Source: Quercus robur (taxonomy: Eukaryota; Streptophyta; Magnoliopsida; Fagales; Fagaceae). From it: a DNA stretch of 64,000 nt. The stretch lies in contig NC_065539.1 in NCBI RefSeq assembly GCF_932294415.1, positions 53,835,501-53,899,500 on the forward strand. The letters run 5' to 3'. Made by a program: the position numbers and the translations under genes. The notes under the pieces were generated by a model that was not told the DNA's origin, did not search any database, and saw only the letters and a program-made list of their open reading frames with translations. Of the stretch, positions 36,004 through 47,271 are shown piece by piece (the first letter of the stretch is position 1; each line of letters starts with the position of its first letter).

Positions 36004-38315
36004 ATGGGTTACTCTTACCTTCTAGAAACCCTGGCTGCTTTGGCCACCTTTAGGAGTAAATTTAGTATTCCCAATGACGTGGACGTGGCTTACTGCCATG
36101 AGAGTGATATGGAACTCCACCGAGGGCAGGGTACAGCCTTCTTTCCTTTGATGTCCATTTTAGAAGGTGGGGTTAGGTTCCCCGTAGATCCCCTCTTGAT
36201 AAGCACACTTACTTACTATGGGCTGTGCCCCGACCAGCTTCCCCCCAATTTTTACCGGGTAGTTAGTTGTGTCAGCAAGTTGAACCATACCTTTAACTTA
36301 CAATTAGACCACCATGATATTAACCAAATGTACAGCCTCTGTGGGAGCAAATCCACCAATTATTACTTAAAGACAAGGGATGCTCGGGTACGGCTGATAT
36401 CGTGCCTACCCGATTCGAACAGGAACTCCGCCGGGGAGTTCGTCAGGGTGCGCGGCAATTGGTTTGCCGGGGAGATCCCTTGCCCCCTCACGCGGCGTGA
36501 AGTGGGTTCGTACCATCCCCTTCTTATAATTGTTTTCCACCGCCTCTTCCTTTCTTCTTATTGGAGTAAAAAAAAAATTTTATTGTTAAAGGCTAATGCG
36601 TCACCTGTTCTTTTGCAGACGACAAAGTGTTTGTTCAGGACCTCAGAGCCGTCCACACCAGGGATTTAAACTTCGTCCTCCGTTCCGAGATCTACGTGCA
36701 TTGGGACGGGCAACTCCGAGCCTCACACCTGATCCTCGGAATGGAGCCGGTTTATTCTACTTGGCAGCCTTTCAAGCAGGCGCTGATAGTTGACAGCCCC
36801 CTGCTATCGTACATAGACGTCCGGTACGTGAATTTTTTGCCGCCGAAGCTTACAACCGGGGAAGTGAGGGAATTTGGTCGGCGGTTCACTGCCGCGGACG
36901 AACTAGTTCCCTTGCGAGACGATTCCGCGGAACGGGTATCTCAGCGTCTTAGAGAGAGAGCTCACGAAGCCATACAACAAGGGGACCAAGCCCAAGAGCA
37001 GCCCCATCCCGAGGATCCACCCGCCGAGCCTCAACAGCAAGTGATAGAAGCGGCTAACTTGCTAGCTGAAGCGATCCAACCCGGTGCAAGAATGGTGGCA
37101 AGGAGAGTCATGACCCTTGACCGGTTCGTGCCTGGTGCCCGGCCGCCCAACCAGCCCCCGCCTACTCAGGGTCGGGGTCCAGTGTCTCAGCCTCCTCCCC
37201 ATCCGCAGTCCGGACGGGCCCGTAAGAAACAGAAAGTAACCGAGCAACCTTCCACGGGCCCGGGGGATGCCGCAGTCTAGACTCCTCCCCGACCAACAGG
37301 GGGAATTGTTATCCGCGAGCCGCCAACCGAAGCTGGCACGGGGGGCGCGTCCTCCTCCCAAGTGGCTCCAGCGTGGGAGCCAAAGTTCCTTCTGGACGGC
37401 AAGCCATTGCCCTCAACCGCCTCTGTTCGGATGTGGGATAAGGGCGAGGGCGGCCGTATTGCCCAAACTTTGGCTGAAACTCTCCAACTTCCCGAGGACA
37501 TGCACGCTTTCGATGATGGGTCTGAGGAGTCTGTGGGGCGCCGGTTAGAGTGGCACGCCATTGCGGTAATGCTTTTGTCTATTTACTCCATATAGATTTC
37601 CTTTTGTTTCTTTGCTAACCTTTGTGCTTGCTAGGCCGCTCAATTGGCTCACATTGTGGCTGCCCGGGCACGGGAGCTTGATGAGGAAAACGAGCGCGAG
37701 AAGGGGGTGCGGGAGTCAGCAGTAAAAACGGCTAAGGAAAAGCTGAAGATTGCTGAGGCTGCTGAGAAGAAGGCTGCTGCTGCGGAGAAGTTCCGGGCAT
37801 TGGCCGAAAAAAGGAATGCAGAGCTTCTGGCCAAGCAAAATGAGATGGAACTCAAACTAGCCGAAGCCCTCAGCCTTAACACTTCCAATGCCGAGGAGAT
37901 AGCCGATCTCAGGGCAGGCTTGGCGGCCGCGGAGCAAAAGTGGTATGACGTAGGTTTTGCCGACGCCGAGAATTCGGCAGAGCCGGTGGTGGCTCGGGCT
38001 CGGCATATGGGTTTCGAGGCCGGGTGGTTTGCCGTTCTTCAGGCAATGGGAGTTCCTGAAGATTCGCCGCTGAGAGACCCCGGCCAGATTCCATTTCCGA
38101 ACCCTGTACCCGCCGTCCAGGACGCCCCGGCTGCTTTTGACGAGGAGGAGACGGCCAGTATGAGGGAGTTGGTTGAGCAAATCGATTCTCACGCCGAGCC
38201 CGAGGAAATGGAGGCCACGAGCATACCTACTGTGCAGGAGCTTCTTGGTGAGGGCCAGCCTTTTCTCCTGACCGTCCAGCAGGAAGTGCCACCGCCGACT
38301 CAACCTCCCAGCTGA
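36004..38315 (+). CDS. Antisense extra ORF (aORF) of the Tat element
   Basis: Plus-strand coding blocks opposite to gag-pol, about 36.0-38.3 kb. The first block, starting MGYSYLLETLAALATF, has a compact globular look (HTFNLQLDHHDINQMYSLCG, YLKTRDARVRLISCLPDSN) resembling the plant-mobile-domain-like or 'putative plant transposon' proteins reported as additional ORFs in Tat-lineage elements. The middle part is Gln/Pro-rich and ends in a basic GRARKKQKV stretch that could be a nuclear signal. The last part (37.64-38.3 kb) is an Ala/Glu-rich coiled coil with an acidic tail. Family members are described as spliced, and candidate intron-like gaps with GT/AG ends separate the blocks. Function unknown. 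As a fossil part it is described only at block level. Confidence 0.6.
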
Positions 38316-38673
38316 TTTTACTTTTACTTATTAGCTTATTTTTATTTGCCTATGTCACCGGGATGTGGTGATTTGAACAATTGTTTTTACTTATTGGTTT
38401 TATTTGCCCACGTCACCGGGATGTGGTGATTGAACAATTGCTTTAACTTGTTTAATTAGTAGTCCGTTTTCTTTTTCCGTTTCAATTTGTTGAATGAAAT
38501 TATATTTGTTTGTGTTTTGCTTGAATTATACCAGTGTTATGGCCGCTTAATAGAATGGTACCCCCGAAAACCTGTTGTGCGGCACTGTGGGTAATTTGAG
38601 AGCGCTATTGGACTTAGTTTTTGTAAAAAGGGTTAGGTTTTTATCAGGTTTTGGCTTAACCGAGAATTGTGTT

Positions 38674-39110
38674 TTCGTCCTTCGAGTATTTGTTTGCAAA
38701 GTTTCCACTTGTCCGGATATTTGATTTTAACCGAGAATCAAGTTTCTGTCCTTATAGATTTACTTGTAAGGTTCTCACCTGCTCGGCGATATTGATCGAG
38801 CCGAGGGTCAGGTTTCTGTCCTTAGGATTTACTTGTAAGGTTTTCACCTGCTCGGCGATATTAATCGAGCCGAGGGTCAGGTTTCTGTCCTTAGGATTTA
38901 TTTGTAAGGTTTTCACCTGCTCGGCGATATTAATCGAACCGAGGGTCAGGTTTCTGTCCTTAGGATTTATTTGTAAGGTTTTCACCTTCTCGGCGATATG
39001 GATCGAGCCGAGGGTCAGGTTTCTGTCCTTAGGATTTATTTGTAAAGTTTTCACCTACTCGGCGATATGGATCGAGCCGAGGGTCAGGTTTCTGTCCTTA
39101 GGATTTATTG
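38674..39110. repeat. 69-bp tandem array in the retrotransposon
   Basis: TTAGGATTTA recurs at 38,822, 38,891, 38,960, 39,029 and 39,098, an exact 69-bp period, with an older degenerate copy or two to the left. Each unit contains CACCTGCTCGGCGATATTAA and GAGCCGAGGGTCAGGTTTCT. It lies between the aORF and the end of the integrase region. Because 69 is a multiple of three the array is open on both strands, which creates spurious repeat-protein ORFs. Confidence 0.9.
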
Positions 39111-39214
39111 GCGATTCTCTTGGTGTGCGGTTACAGGGTCAAAAACATCATAGACAAAAAAGTTCATCATGCTCTTAATCTTAATAGAATACAAGTTTTG
39201 GCTTACATCGATGA

Positions 39215-42200
39215 TTACGCGTAGAATTTCTTCAGGTTGTTGGCGTTCCATGGTCGGGGGAGCGGTCTCTTGTCCAGGTCTTCCAAGTAGTAGGCCCCTG
39301 CACCTGCGATGGCTGTGACTCTGTATGGTCCCTCCCAACTCTGAGCAAGCTTCCCTGCAGCCATGTCCCGCATGTTCCCCACTACCTTTCTTAACACTAA
39401 TTCCCCGGCACTGAATTCCCTGGCCTTTACATTTCGGTTGTACCTTTGGGCCAGCTTCTGCTGATACTCGGCAAGACGTACGGTCGCGGCCTCCCTGCAT
39501 TCTTCTAGCCAATCCAAATGCTCCATCATCAGGTCGGCGTTCTGTACGGGGTCAAAGCCGGCGACCCGTGCACTGCATAAGCTCACCTCGGTCGGTATCA
39601 CTGCTTCTGCTCCGTATGCCAGAGAAAATGGGGTTTCCCCCGTGGATCTCCTGGGGGTCGTGCGGTAAGCCCATAAAACACTGTGTAGTTCTTCTGCCCA
39701 TCTTCCTTTCGCTCCATCCAACCTTCTCTTGAGCCCGTTCAAAATAGTCTTGTTTACTGCTTCAACTTGGCCGTTGCTCTGGGGGTATGCCGAGGTTGAA
39801 TACTTGTTCTTGATGCCGAGCTCGCCGTAAAAGGTCCGAAAAGCGTTGCTGTCGAACTGTAGCCCATTGTCTGTTACTAGCGAATTCGGCACCCCAAACC
39901 TTGTAACTATGTTTTTCCACACAAATTTTTTCACGTCAGTATCCCGGATATTGGCCAAGGCTTCAGCTTCAGCCCACTTTGTGAAGTAATCTACAGCCAC
40001 CAGTAAAAATCGGCGGTTCCCCGTTGCTCGGGGGAATGGCCCGAGGATGTCAAGCCCCCATTGTGCAAATGGCCACGGGCTGCTGACAGGATTTAGACGT
40101 CCTGCCGGCTGATGGATCATTGGGGCGTGCTTTTGACATTGTTCGCAGCTCCGAACATATTCGGCGGCGTCCTTCTGCATCTGTGGCCACCAAAACCCCT
40201 GCGTCATTGCTCTGTGTGCTAAAGATCGTCCCCCAGCATGCCCGCCGCACACTCCTTCATGCAGCTCGGTTAGAAGCTCCTTGACTCTTTCAGGATGCAG
40301 GCACAAGAGGTAAGGGCCCGCGAAGGACCTTCTGTACAACTTTCGATCCGAAGACAACCAGTACCTGGGAGCCATTCGTCGAATCTTGTTGGCCTCGGCC
40401 TCATCTTCTGGAACTTTATCTTCGGAAAGAAAGTCTATGATCGGGTTCATCCAGCATGGTCTGGCTACCGCTACCTGCGCAACCTCTACTCTGGCCTGGT
40501 CGAGAGCAGTTTTCACACAGATGCTTGGCTCCCTTATAAGTTCTATCGTGATAAGCCTCGGCGTGTCCTCGGTAGCCGATGAGGCTAACGTGGCAAGAGA
40601 GTCAGCACGCTTGTTTTGTGATCGGGCTACCTGGGATATCTTTACCGTTCCAAACTGACCGATAATCTGCTTTGCCGTACTTAGATAAGCTTTCATTCGG
40701 GGGTCCCGAGCCTCGAAGTCCCCAGTGATCTGATAAACAACCAGCCGAGAGTCCGAGTAGATCTCCACGTCCTGTGCACCTAGATGCAATACTGCCCTCA
40801 ACCCGGCCAGTAGGGCTTCATATTCGGCTTCGTTGTTCGAGGCTTTGAACCCCAATCTGAAGGAGTGTTCCAGTCGCATACCTTCAGGGGTGATTATGAC
40901 AATACCAGCCCCGGCCCCCATAGCATTTGATGCGCCGTCAACAAATAACCTCCACGGGCGAATCTCCGCACTACAGATTACCTTGCCTTCATTCTTGGGT
41001 GTAAATTCCGCGATGAAATCAGCGAGAACCTGTCCCTTCACCGAGCTTCTAGGTCGGTATCTTATGTCAAACGATCCCAACCGAGTCCCCCATTTAGCAA
41101 TCCGTCCTGTGAAGTCGGATCTTTTCAACAGTGATTGCAATGGATACTCGGTGAGGACGAACACTGTGTGTGCTTGGAAGTAGTGTGGTAACTTCCTCGT
41201 GGCGTGCACCAGGGCCAAAACCAACTTTTCAAGAGGCAGGTACCTTGTCTCGGCATCGACTAAGGTTTTGCTCACGTAATACACCGGCATTTGCACTCCC
41301 CGGTCCCTTAGTAACACAGCACTTACGGCATGATCGGTGACTGCAAGGTACATAAACAGGTCCTCCCCAGGCTCCGGGGCTGTCAACCTTGGCGCCTTTG
41401 CCAAATATTCCTTTAGTTCTCGAAAAGCTTCATCGCAGCTCTCGTCCCATTGAAACCCCTTCCACTTCTTCAGAAGTTGATAGAATGGCCGGCAGCGATC
41501 GGCAAACTTGGAGATGAATCGGTTCAGGGCGGCCAACATCCCAGTGAGCACTTGCACCTCCTTAGGATTGCTCGGTGGTTTGAGGCGATTGACGGCCTTT
41601 ATTTGGTCGGGGTTAGCCTCTATTCCCCGAGTGGAGATCAGATAACCCAGGAACTTGCCAGCCCCCACTCCGAAAGTGCACTTTTCGGCATTCAGGCGCA
41701 GCTTGTGTCGTCGTAGTATCTCGAATACTCCCCGAAGGTCTTCAGTATGCAGCGACTCTTTTCTGCTTTTTACCACCATGTCGTCGATATAAACTTCAAC
41801 CGTGCATCCAATTTTTTCTCGGAACATCCTTGTCATCATACGCTGGTAGGTGGCCCCGGCATTCTTCAATCCAAACGGCATAACCTCGTAGTGATAGTTT
41901 GCGTTCGGGGATATAAATGCTGTCTTTTCTCGGTCCTCGGGCGCCAAGGCAATCTGGTGGTAGCCTTGGAAGGCGTCCAGGAAGCTCATTCTCGGGTGCC
42001 CGTACGTGGCATCCACTAGCTGATCAATCTTGGGCATCGGGAATGGATCCTTGGGACACGCTCTGTTCAAATCGGTGAAGTCCACACAAACTCTCCATTT
42101 ACCGCTCTTCTTTTTCATTACGACAGTGTTTGCTAGCCATTTCGGGAAGAATATTTCTTTTATGACCCCGGCTTCCTTCAGTCACTGGACCTCCAGGTTT

Positions 42201-42445
42201 ACTGCATCGACGTGTTCCTTTGATGCTCTTCTCGACTTCTGCTTTTTCGGGGGAAATGATGGGTCCACATTGAGTTTGTGAACAATGAACTCGGGGTCTA
42301 CGCCGGGCACTTCATACGGGTTCCATGCGAAGACATCTATGTTCTGCAACAGGAACAACAACATCTCTACCCTTTCCCGGTCATTCATGCTTGTACCTAT
42401 TTGGAAGTATTTGTCACTATCTGGGAGAATTCTTACCTTCAGCAC
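39215..42445 (-). CDS. Retrotransposon pol region (RT, RNase H, aRH, integrase)
   Basis: Minus-strand Gypsy-type pol. Reverse transcriptase carries the VCVDFTDLNRACPKDPFP entry, FLDAFQGYHQI, and the catalytic YIDDMVVKS. RNase H follows. A second RNase H-like domain (LFVDGASNAMGAGAGIVI, NNEAEYEALLAGL, IYSDSRLVV) is the additional domain of the Tat lineage. Integrase has the zinc finger (HEGVCGGHAGG ... CEQCQKH), the catalytic core with WGLDILGPFP, VTDNGLQFDS and a downstream glutamate, and ends near the start of the 69-bp array. Treated as a fossil: close to whole at the level of domains. Confidence 0.9.
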
Positions 42446-42490
42446 CTCCTCGGCAACGTCCGCCCCAGTTTCCCGGGGTTTCTGTAATTG

Positions 42491-44665
42491 CTATGCAGTC
42501 TCTTTCTCGGCGTGCTCAGCTTGACCGAGCTGTTCCTTTTCCCACCGGACCGCGGCTACGAGGCATTGCTTCGCCACCTGTTGATTCCCCCTTACCTCTA
42601 CAACTCCATACTCAGTAGGAAATTTTACTTTCACGTGAAGGGTGGACGGAACAGCCCCCATGGCGTGAATCCACGGCCTCCCCAGGATTGCGGTGTAAGG
42701 TGCGAATGATCGGACTACTATGAACGTAACTATAACTTCCTTGCCCTCCATGTCCACTGGGAGAGAGATTTGCCCCTCGGGAATCACAACTCTCCCGTCA
42801 AACGAGACCAATGGCGTGTCATACTTTGCCAAATCCTGGGTTTTTAACCCGAGCCCTTCGAAGAGGTCCGAGTACATAACGTCAGCCCCGCTACCCTGAT
42901 CAATCATCACCCTCTTCACCAAGAATCCGCCTATCCAGGCTGTCACCACCAAAGCGTCGTCGTGAGGTTGGATTGTTCCTTCCAAATCATCTTCTCCGAA
43001 CGAGATGTCCAGCCGTCCAACTTTCTTTTGCTTCTTGGATGATTCTCCCTCCGCGCAAGCCACTGTCATTACCCTTTTTGCCGCTGCTGCTCTTCTCGGT
43101 ATGGCATGAATGACGTTGATTACCCCCAGGGGTGGTGGAAGGGGGTTCCTTTTCTGTTGGGCGCCCTGCCCGGTCTCCCGGTCAGTGGAATCTGCTACAA
43201 ACTCTTTCAGGTGCCCTGCCTTCACTAACTGTCCGAGATGATCTTTCAATACCCTACACTGCTCGGTGGTGTGCCCCTTGTCTCTGTGATAGGTACAGTA
43301 TAGGCTTTGGTTCCTCTGAGATGGGTCGCCCCCCATTTTGTTCGGCCATCTGAAGAATGGCTCGTTCCTTATCCGTTCCAATATTTTGTGCACGGGCTCT
43401 TTAAACAACACATTAACCCCTTCGATCTGCACCTCTGGTTCCTGCATTCTGAAGTCCCTTTTCGGCTTTGGCGGCAAGATGCTTTGCCGAGATCTCCCCG
43501 TAAAAGGGGCTTTCCCCCTGCTTTGCAGCCGGTCATCCTCCAGGCATTTGTACTCCTCTATGCGTCTCATCAGTTGCCTCATATCCTCCGGGGGTCTTCT
43601 TGTCAGCGACTCCCGCAATTCAGAATCTTCGGGGAGCCCCATCCTGAAGGTGCTAGCCGCAATTTTCTCGTTTCCCCCACCAATCTCGTTGTAGAGTTCC
43701 CAGTATCGGCTGGCATAATTCCGAAGGGTTTCCCCGACCCTCATTTTCATGGAAAGCAATGCGTCGACCGGTTGTTGCACTCGGCTGCATGTTACGAACC
43801 TGTTGCCGAATTCCTGAATCAGCTCGGCGAAGCTATGTATAGAACCTTTCTGCAACCCATTGAACCATCTTAGTGCGGTAGAGCCGAGACTAGAGGGGAA
43901 TACTTTACACATCAATGCATCGTTGTGCGCATGCAAAGACATCATGTGGATGTAATGACTGACATGCTCCACGGGGTCTGTCCTCCCCTCATAGGAATTG
44001 AATGGTGGACGCGTGAATCTGCTCGACATGGGTGCCCGTTCAATCTCATCAGAGAATGGAGACCGGGCTGCCATCCGCAAGGCCCTGCTCATGGCGTCCA
44101 TCGCGGCGTTGTGGTGTCGCCGCTCCTCTGGCGACTCTGACCCTTGGTTATCGTATCCATGCGACCGGGAACGGTCCCGTCTACGACGCGTCTCCCAGGA
44201 GTGTCGATGTGACTTTTGAGAACGTGATCGGTCTCGGTATTGTTGTGTAACAGGTCGGCTGGAACCTTCCTCGCCACGGTTTCTCCTGGGTTGGGGGTTG
44301 TGGTTCCTTTCGTGGCGCCGGCCCCTTGCTTCCAGCTCCAAGTCCATTACCAATCTGCGTAACCGCTCCAACTCCCGGTCTCTATCATCATATTGCCGAT
44401 GTGCTGAGACGCTTGAAATTGTCCGGTGTGTCTGGGCCGATCCTTCTCCCAATCCGGACCTTTCCTCTCCTCTTGGATGCTCCCTATCCTCCAGCCGTTT
44501 CTGCCTTCTCTCCCTCCACGTCGATCCCCGAGAAGATCCTGCGGAATTGCTCGGAACGTGCCCCCCTGAACGCTCCTCAGACATCTCCCTTGCTTGAGTC
44601 TCACTCAAACCACAGCTTCGTAGGAGAGCCCCACGGTGGGCGCCAATTGTAAGAACCAAGTGCAA
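42491..44665 (-). CDS. Retrotransposon gag and protease region
   Basis: One long minus-strand block next to the 5' LTR. The N-terminal third is Arg/Ser-rich. The Retrotrans_gag capsid domain is in the middle (TDPVEHVSHYIHMMSLHAHN, ALRWFNGLQKGSIHSFAELI). A CxxxHxxxxH-type segment (YCTYHRDKGHTTEQC) is the nucleocapsid-like knuckle. The C-terminal part has an aspartic protease signature (MIDQGSGADVMYSDLF, later AILGRPWIHAMGAVPS). It ends close to the start of the RT region, as usual in the family. Confidence 0.88.
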   Translation of the reverse strand: MHLVLTIGAHRGALLRSCGLSETQAREMSEERSGGHVPSNSAGSSRGSTWRERRQKRLEDREHPRGEERSGLGEGSAQTHRTISSVSAHRQYDDRDRELERLRRLVMDLELEARGRRHERNHNPQPRRNRGEEGSSRPVTQQYRDRSRSQKSHRHSWETRRRRDRSRSHGYDNQGSESPEERRHHNAAMDAMSRALRMAARSPFSDEIERAPMSSRFTRPPFNSYEGRTDPVEHVSHYIHMMSLHAHNDALMCKVFPSSLGSTALRWFNGLQKGSIHSFAELIQEFGNRFVTCSRVQQPVDALLSMKMRVGETLRNYASRYWELYNEIGGGNEKIAASTFRMGLPEDSELRESLTRRPPEDMRQLMRRIEEYKCLEDDRLQSRGKAPFTGRSRQSILPPKPKRDFRMQEPEVQIEGVNVLFKEPVHKILERIRNEPFFRWPNKMGGDPSQRNQSLYCTYHRDKGHTTEQCRVLKDHLGQLVKAGHLKEFVADSTDRETGQGAQQKRNPLPPPLGVINVIHAIPRRAAAAKRVMTVACAEGESSKKQKKVGRLDISFGEDDLEGTIQPHDDALVVTAWIGGFLVKRVMIDQGSGADVMYSDLFEGLGLKTQDLAKYDTPLVSFDGRVVIPEGQISLPVDMEGKEVIVTFIVVRSFAPYTAILGRPWIHAMGAVPSTLHVKVKFPTEYGVVEVRGNQQVAKQCLVAAVRWEKEQLGQAEHAEKETA

Positions 44666-45246
44666 GACTTCTGGACCTTAGGTCACTTGGGCTCACAATT
44701 TACTTGTAGTGGGCTTAAGTATTTCCTACAATGGGTCGTTCTCAGCAAAGAGACTCAAAGTAACACCTAGTTGGTACCCTCTCCTTGACTGTTTTCTCTC
44801 AATTTTTCTGAACCCCTTCTTCTCCCAACTTTCTTCTATTTATAGCCAAGGTTAGTGGGGAGATTATGATTACAGTCACCGTTAGTGCTACTGAAGGTCC
44901 AGTATTATCTGGTTAAAGTGGGTGTTTAGGTGAAAGGGCGGTGCAGCATTTATGAGCTTGGAACTTGGTTCCATTTTGACCGATTATGTTTGGCAACTTA
45001 CGTTCCCGTGCATATTATGATTTTCCCGGATATGACTCATACGCTCTACCGGGAAAGCTTAACCGGTCAACTCTGGGAACTCAATACCCAAAACTTGTTT
45101 TTACTCTAAGGCAGTTTCAAGAAGGGTATAAGGTAACTGGGACTTTCTGCTGGGCCTGCGCCCAAGGCCGGTATGGGCTTGGGCCCGGGGCCTAGATGGG
45201 TCTGGGCCCAAGGCCAGTATGGGCTTTGGAATCTCGGTGCCGTACA
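44648..45246 (-). repeat. Right LTR (5' LTR of the element)
   Basis: 599 bp, same ends as the left LTR and about 98.3% identical. Carries the minus-strand TATA box TATAAATA (44,837-44,844), so element transcription would run leftwards from here. Confidence 0.93.
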
Positions 45247-45677
45247 ATTGTATATTTAGGGTTAATGAGCGAAAAAAAGAGATGAAGTATCTCCTCGGTT
45301 AAGGGTAGCTACCTTGGGTGTTGGTTGAGGGGGTGAAGTTGTCACAGACTCTAGTTGCTCTTTCTGCAAAGTGCAAAGACAAAAAATCGTATGGTCATGA
45401 ACTTTACTTAGAAATCATTCAGCATATCATAATAATATAAATGTTAAATTATTTCCATCAAACTTTGAATTTTCTACAAAAATAATAATAAAAATATCAT
45501 GATGCATAGATTTCATTACCTTTGCCATGCAACGCACTTGGATGCTAGCATATCTTGGCAAATGTGGCTCAAACTAGTGGGAATAATTAGAAACTGGTTT
45601 ACCCTTATAGACCTGTTTGAAACTACACGGGTCAAAGGGCTTGCCAAGATGGATTGCATTACAGATGAGGCTGCCAT

Positions 45678-46437
45678 TATCAAAGAGCTTTTATAGGACT
45701 TACTAATAGGTTATGATTGATTCAAGTAGGTAGTAGAAAATGAAGTAGTAAGTGGTTGTGGCACGGAAGTACTGTTTACCGCGCATCAAGATTGTTTTTT
45801 GTTACAATAGGCAGTGTACGTTTGTTTAGACTCTAGACTTTAGATACAGTGTGTGTTTTCAAAAAGGTCATTGATTCACATGGTGGTGTCGGTACTTAAA
45901 GGATGTGGCACTTGGGCTCATCAGAATGAGTTTGCAAACAATGGTTTGAGGTTTTCACTCTTGATCTTTGAAGGGACTATACCATTCCACATTTCTGTGT
46001 TCTACTACTCACCTCTCACATTGTGCCACGGTTTTTAACTTTGACATCACTAGCAAAGTTTGATGCGCAATTGATTTGGTTAGACAAGCAACTTTTTTGT
46101 CTGATAGGAAAAGCTTGTAAGAACTCACTGTTTTCCTTTTCCTTTTTCTATTGGTTGCATAACTCATAGTTTAAAATGTTAATGAATGTGCATTTTCTTT
46201 TATCATAGTGTCATCATTCTTAATTAGGCTTGAATTTGATTGTCTCAACCAATTTTGATTATGACGAGAATATGTTACAATTTTTAATTTTATTGATCAG
46301 GAGATATGTTATACATTTTGTGCATGGGGCAGTAGTGATTTGAATGTTATGGGTTACTTAAGCAAACACATTTTAGATTAAATTACTGTTTTGGTCTCTA
46401 AAATTTGCACGAAGTTTATTTTTCTTCATATAAGCTA
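45678..46437. other. Duplicated upstream region of ELIP-A
   Basis: Matches the region upstream of the intact ELIP (51,241 to about 52,530) in order: CACATGGTGGTGTC near 45,878, TTTTCACT...TTTGAAGG, CCATTCCACATTTCT, CACTGTGCCACGG-like, and AATGTTATGGGTTACT at 46,343 (52,448 in the other copy). It is the decayed promoter arm of the tandem duplication. Confidence 0.65.
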
Positions 46438-47271
46438 TTGAACCTGTTACAATTTTGTGGTAAATCAAAAGATGAGGCAGTTAAATCTTAACTCTATAAT
46501 TTTAAAAGATTAGACTCTTCACATGCACTCTTTTGTAAAAAAGGAAAAACATTTGTAAGATTTTTCGTAAAGATGTTGAAAAACATAAGGATGTATAGAT
46601 ATCTATCCAATATCTAAAAGTTGAGGCGTAACATTTATTGTTATTACGCTCCTGTTAAGTCATATCCGTATAGTATTTTGGTCCATTTGGTCCATTTTAG
46701 TCCATTCAGTCCACTTTGATGTTGCTTTGGGATGAGAGATTTGTGTAGAAAGATAAGTTGCTTCATTGACAATTATGTTACATTCTCGGTGTAATTTTGA
46801 TAAATTCTTTATAAAATTATATTTTTCTTATGTTATTAAAATTTTGTATTTTTTTTTCTTAATATAAGTGATAGATTTACTTATATCTACTTCATATTTG
46901 GGTCATTCAAGATATATAAAGGATGAATCATTTGTAAGGAGCACTAAAAAAAAAAATTCCAACTACACATTTCATTATTTACAAAATATCTAACCTTATA
47001 TAATAATTAAATATAAAATACATTATGTTCCTTTTTAAAAAATCTTACGAAATTTAAAACATTTTCTAGAAATAGCTTAATTTAACAAGTCTCAAGTCTT
47101 GGCATATATAAAACAACATTTACAATGTCCAGTAGACTACGAAGCATAATCAAAGATTCACATTGTTCACAATCCTTGCTCGAATCTCTCAAAACAATTA
47201 AAGGACCATACAACCATCAATAAAAGGGGCTAATGAGCAATTTCTTAGATTTGATATTTAGAAACCAAATG
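46438..47271. other. AT-rich spacer, no gene seen
   Basis: Contains short TTTGGTCCATTT repeats near 46,675-46,720; the complementary style (AAATGGACC, TAGACCACAT) recurs at 49,130-49,215. No coding evidence. Confidence 0.5.

Larger units (their letters stand above)
34910..45246 (-). mobile_element. Gypsy/Tat-type LTR retrotransposon with antisense ORF
   Basis: A 10,337-bp element flanked by a perfect ATTGT duplication (34,905-34,909; 45,247-45,251), with two 599-bp LTRs (34,910-35,508 and 44,648-45,246). It reads on the minus strand: 5' LTR on the right, TATA at 44,837-44,844, primer-binding site TGGCGCCCACC from 44,645, gag and protease (about 42.5-44.67 kb), reverse transcriptase, RNase H with a second RNase H-like domain, and integrase (about 39.2-42.4 kb), a 69-bp tandem array, an extra ORF on the opposite strand (36.0-38.3 kb), then a polypurine tract beside the left LTR. 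The second RNase H and the antisense ORF are known marks of the Tat lineage. LTRs differ at about 10 of 599 sites (1.7%), a recent insertion of very roughly 0.6-1.5 million years or more if the host mutates slowly. Nearly whole, with about two or three breaks in its coding parts. It sits in intron 2 of ELIP-A. Confidence 0.92.
34134..45677 (-). pseudogene. ELIP: Early light-induced protein pseudogene (ELIP-A)
   Basis: Three minus-strand exons match the intact ELIP at 49.6-51.2 kb: exon 1 at 45,520-45,677, exon 2 at 45,313-45,363, exon 3 at 34,134-34,478. Exon 3 is fully open (about 83% identical to the intact copy) and encodes the three-helix chlorophyll-binding region, but the first-helix ligand motif ERINGR is RRINGK, losing the glutamate. 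Exon 1 is 158 rather than 165 bases: several 3-base indels plus a net one-base loss that shifts frame before the mature protein. The exon 3 acceptor AG has become AA. Intron 2 holds a 10.3 kb LTR retrotransposon. Together these make a functional product unlikely. The promoter G-box of the intact gene is also not kept (CACATG in place of CACGTG near 45,880). Confidence 0.85.

Noticed and set aside
37062-38303. Minus-strand ORFs over the retrotransposon antisense-ORF region
   Set aside because: Shadows of the GC-rich plus-strand coding blocks.
38674-39110. CRISPR-like array
   Set aside because: Units are contiguous and homogeneous with no unique spacers, in a plant retrotransposon.
38669-39178. 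169-codon plus-strand and 100-codon minus-strand repeat-protein ORFs
   Set aside because: Both arise only because the 69-bp tandem array has a period divisible by three; no start context or conservation.
40833-44652. Many plus-strand ORFs of 60-190 codons
   Set aside because: Shadows of the retrotransposon gag-pol region on the minus strand.
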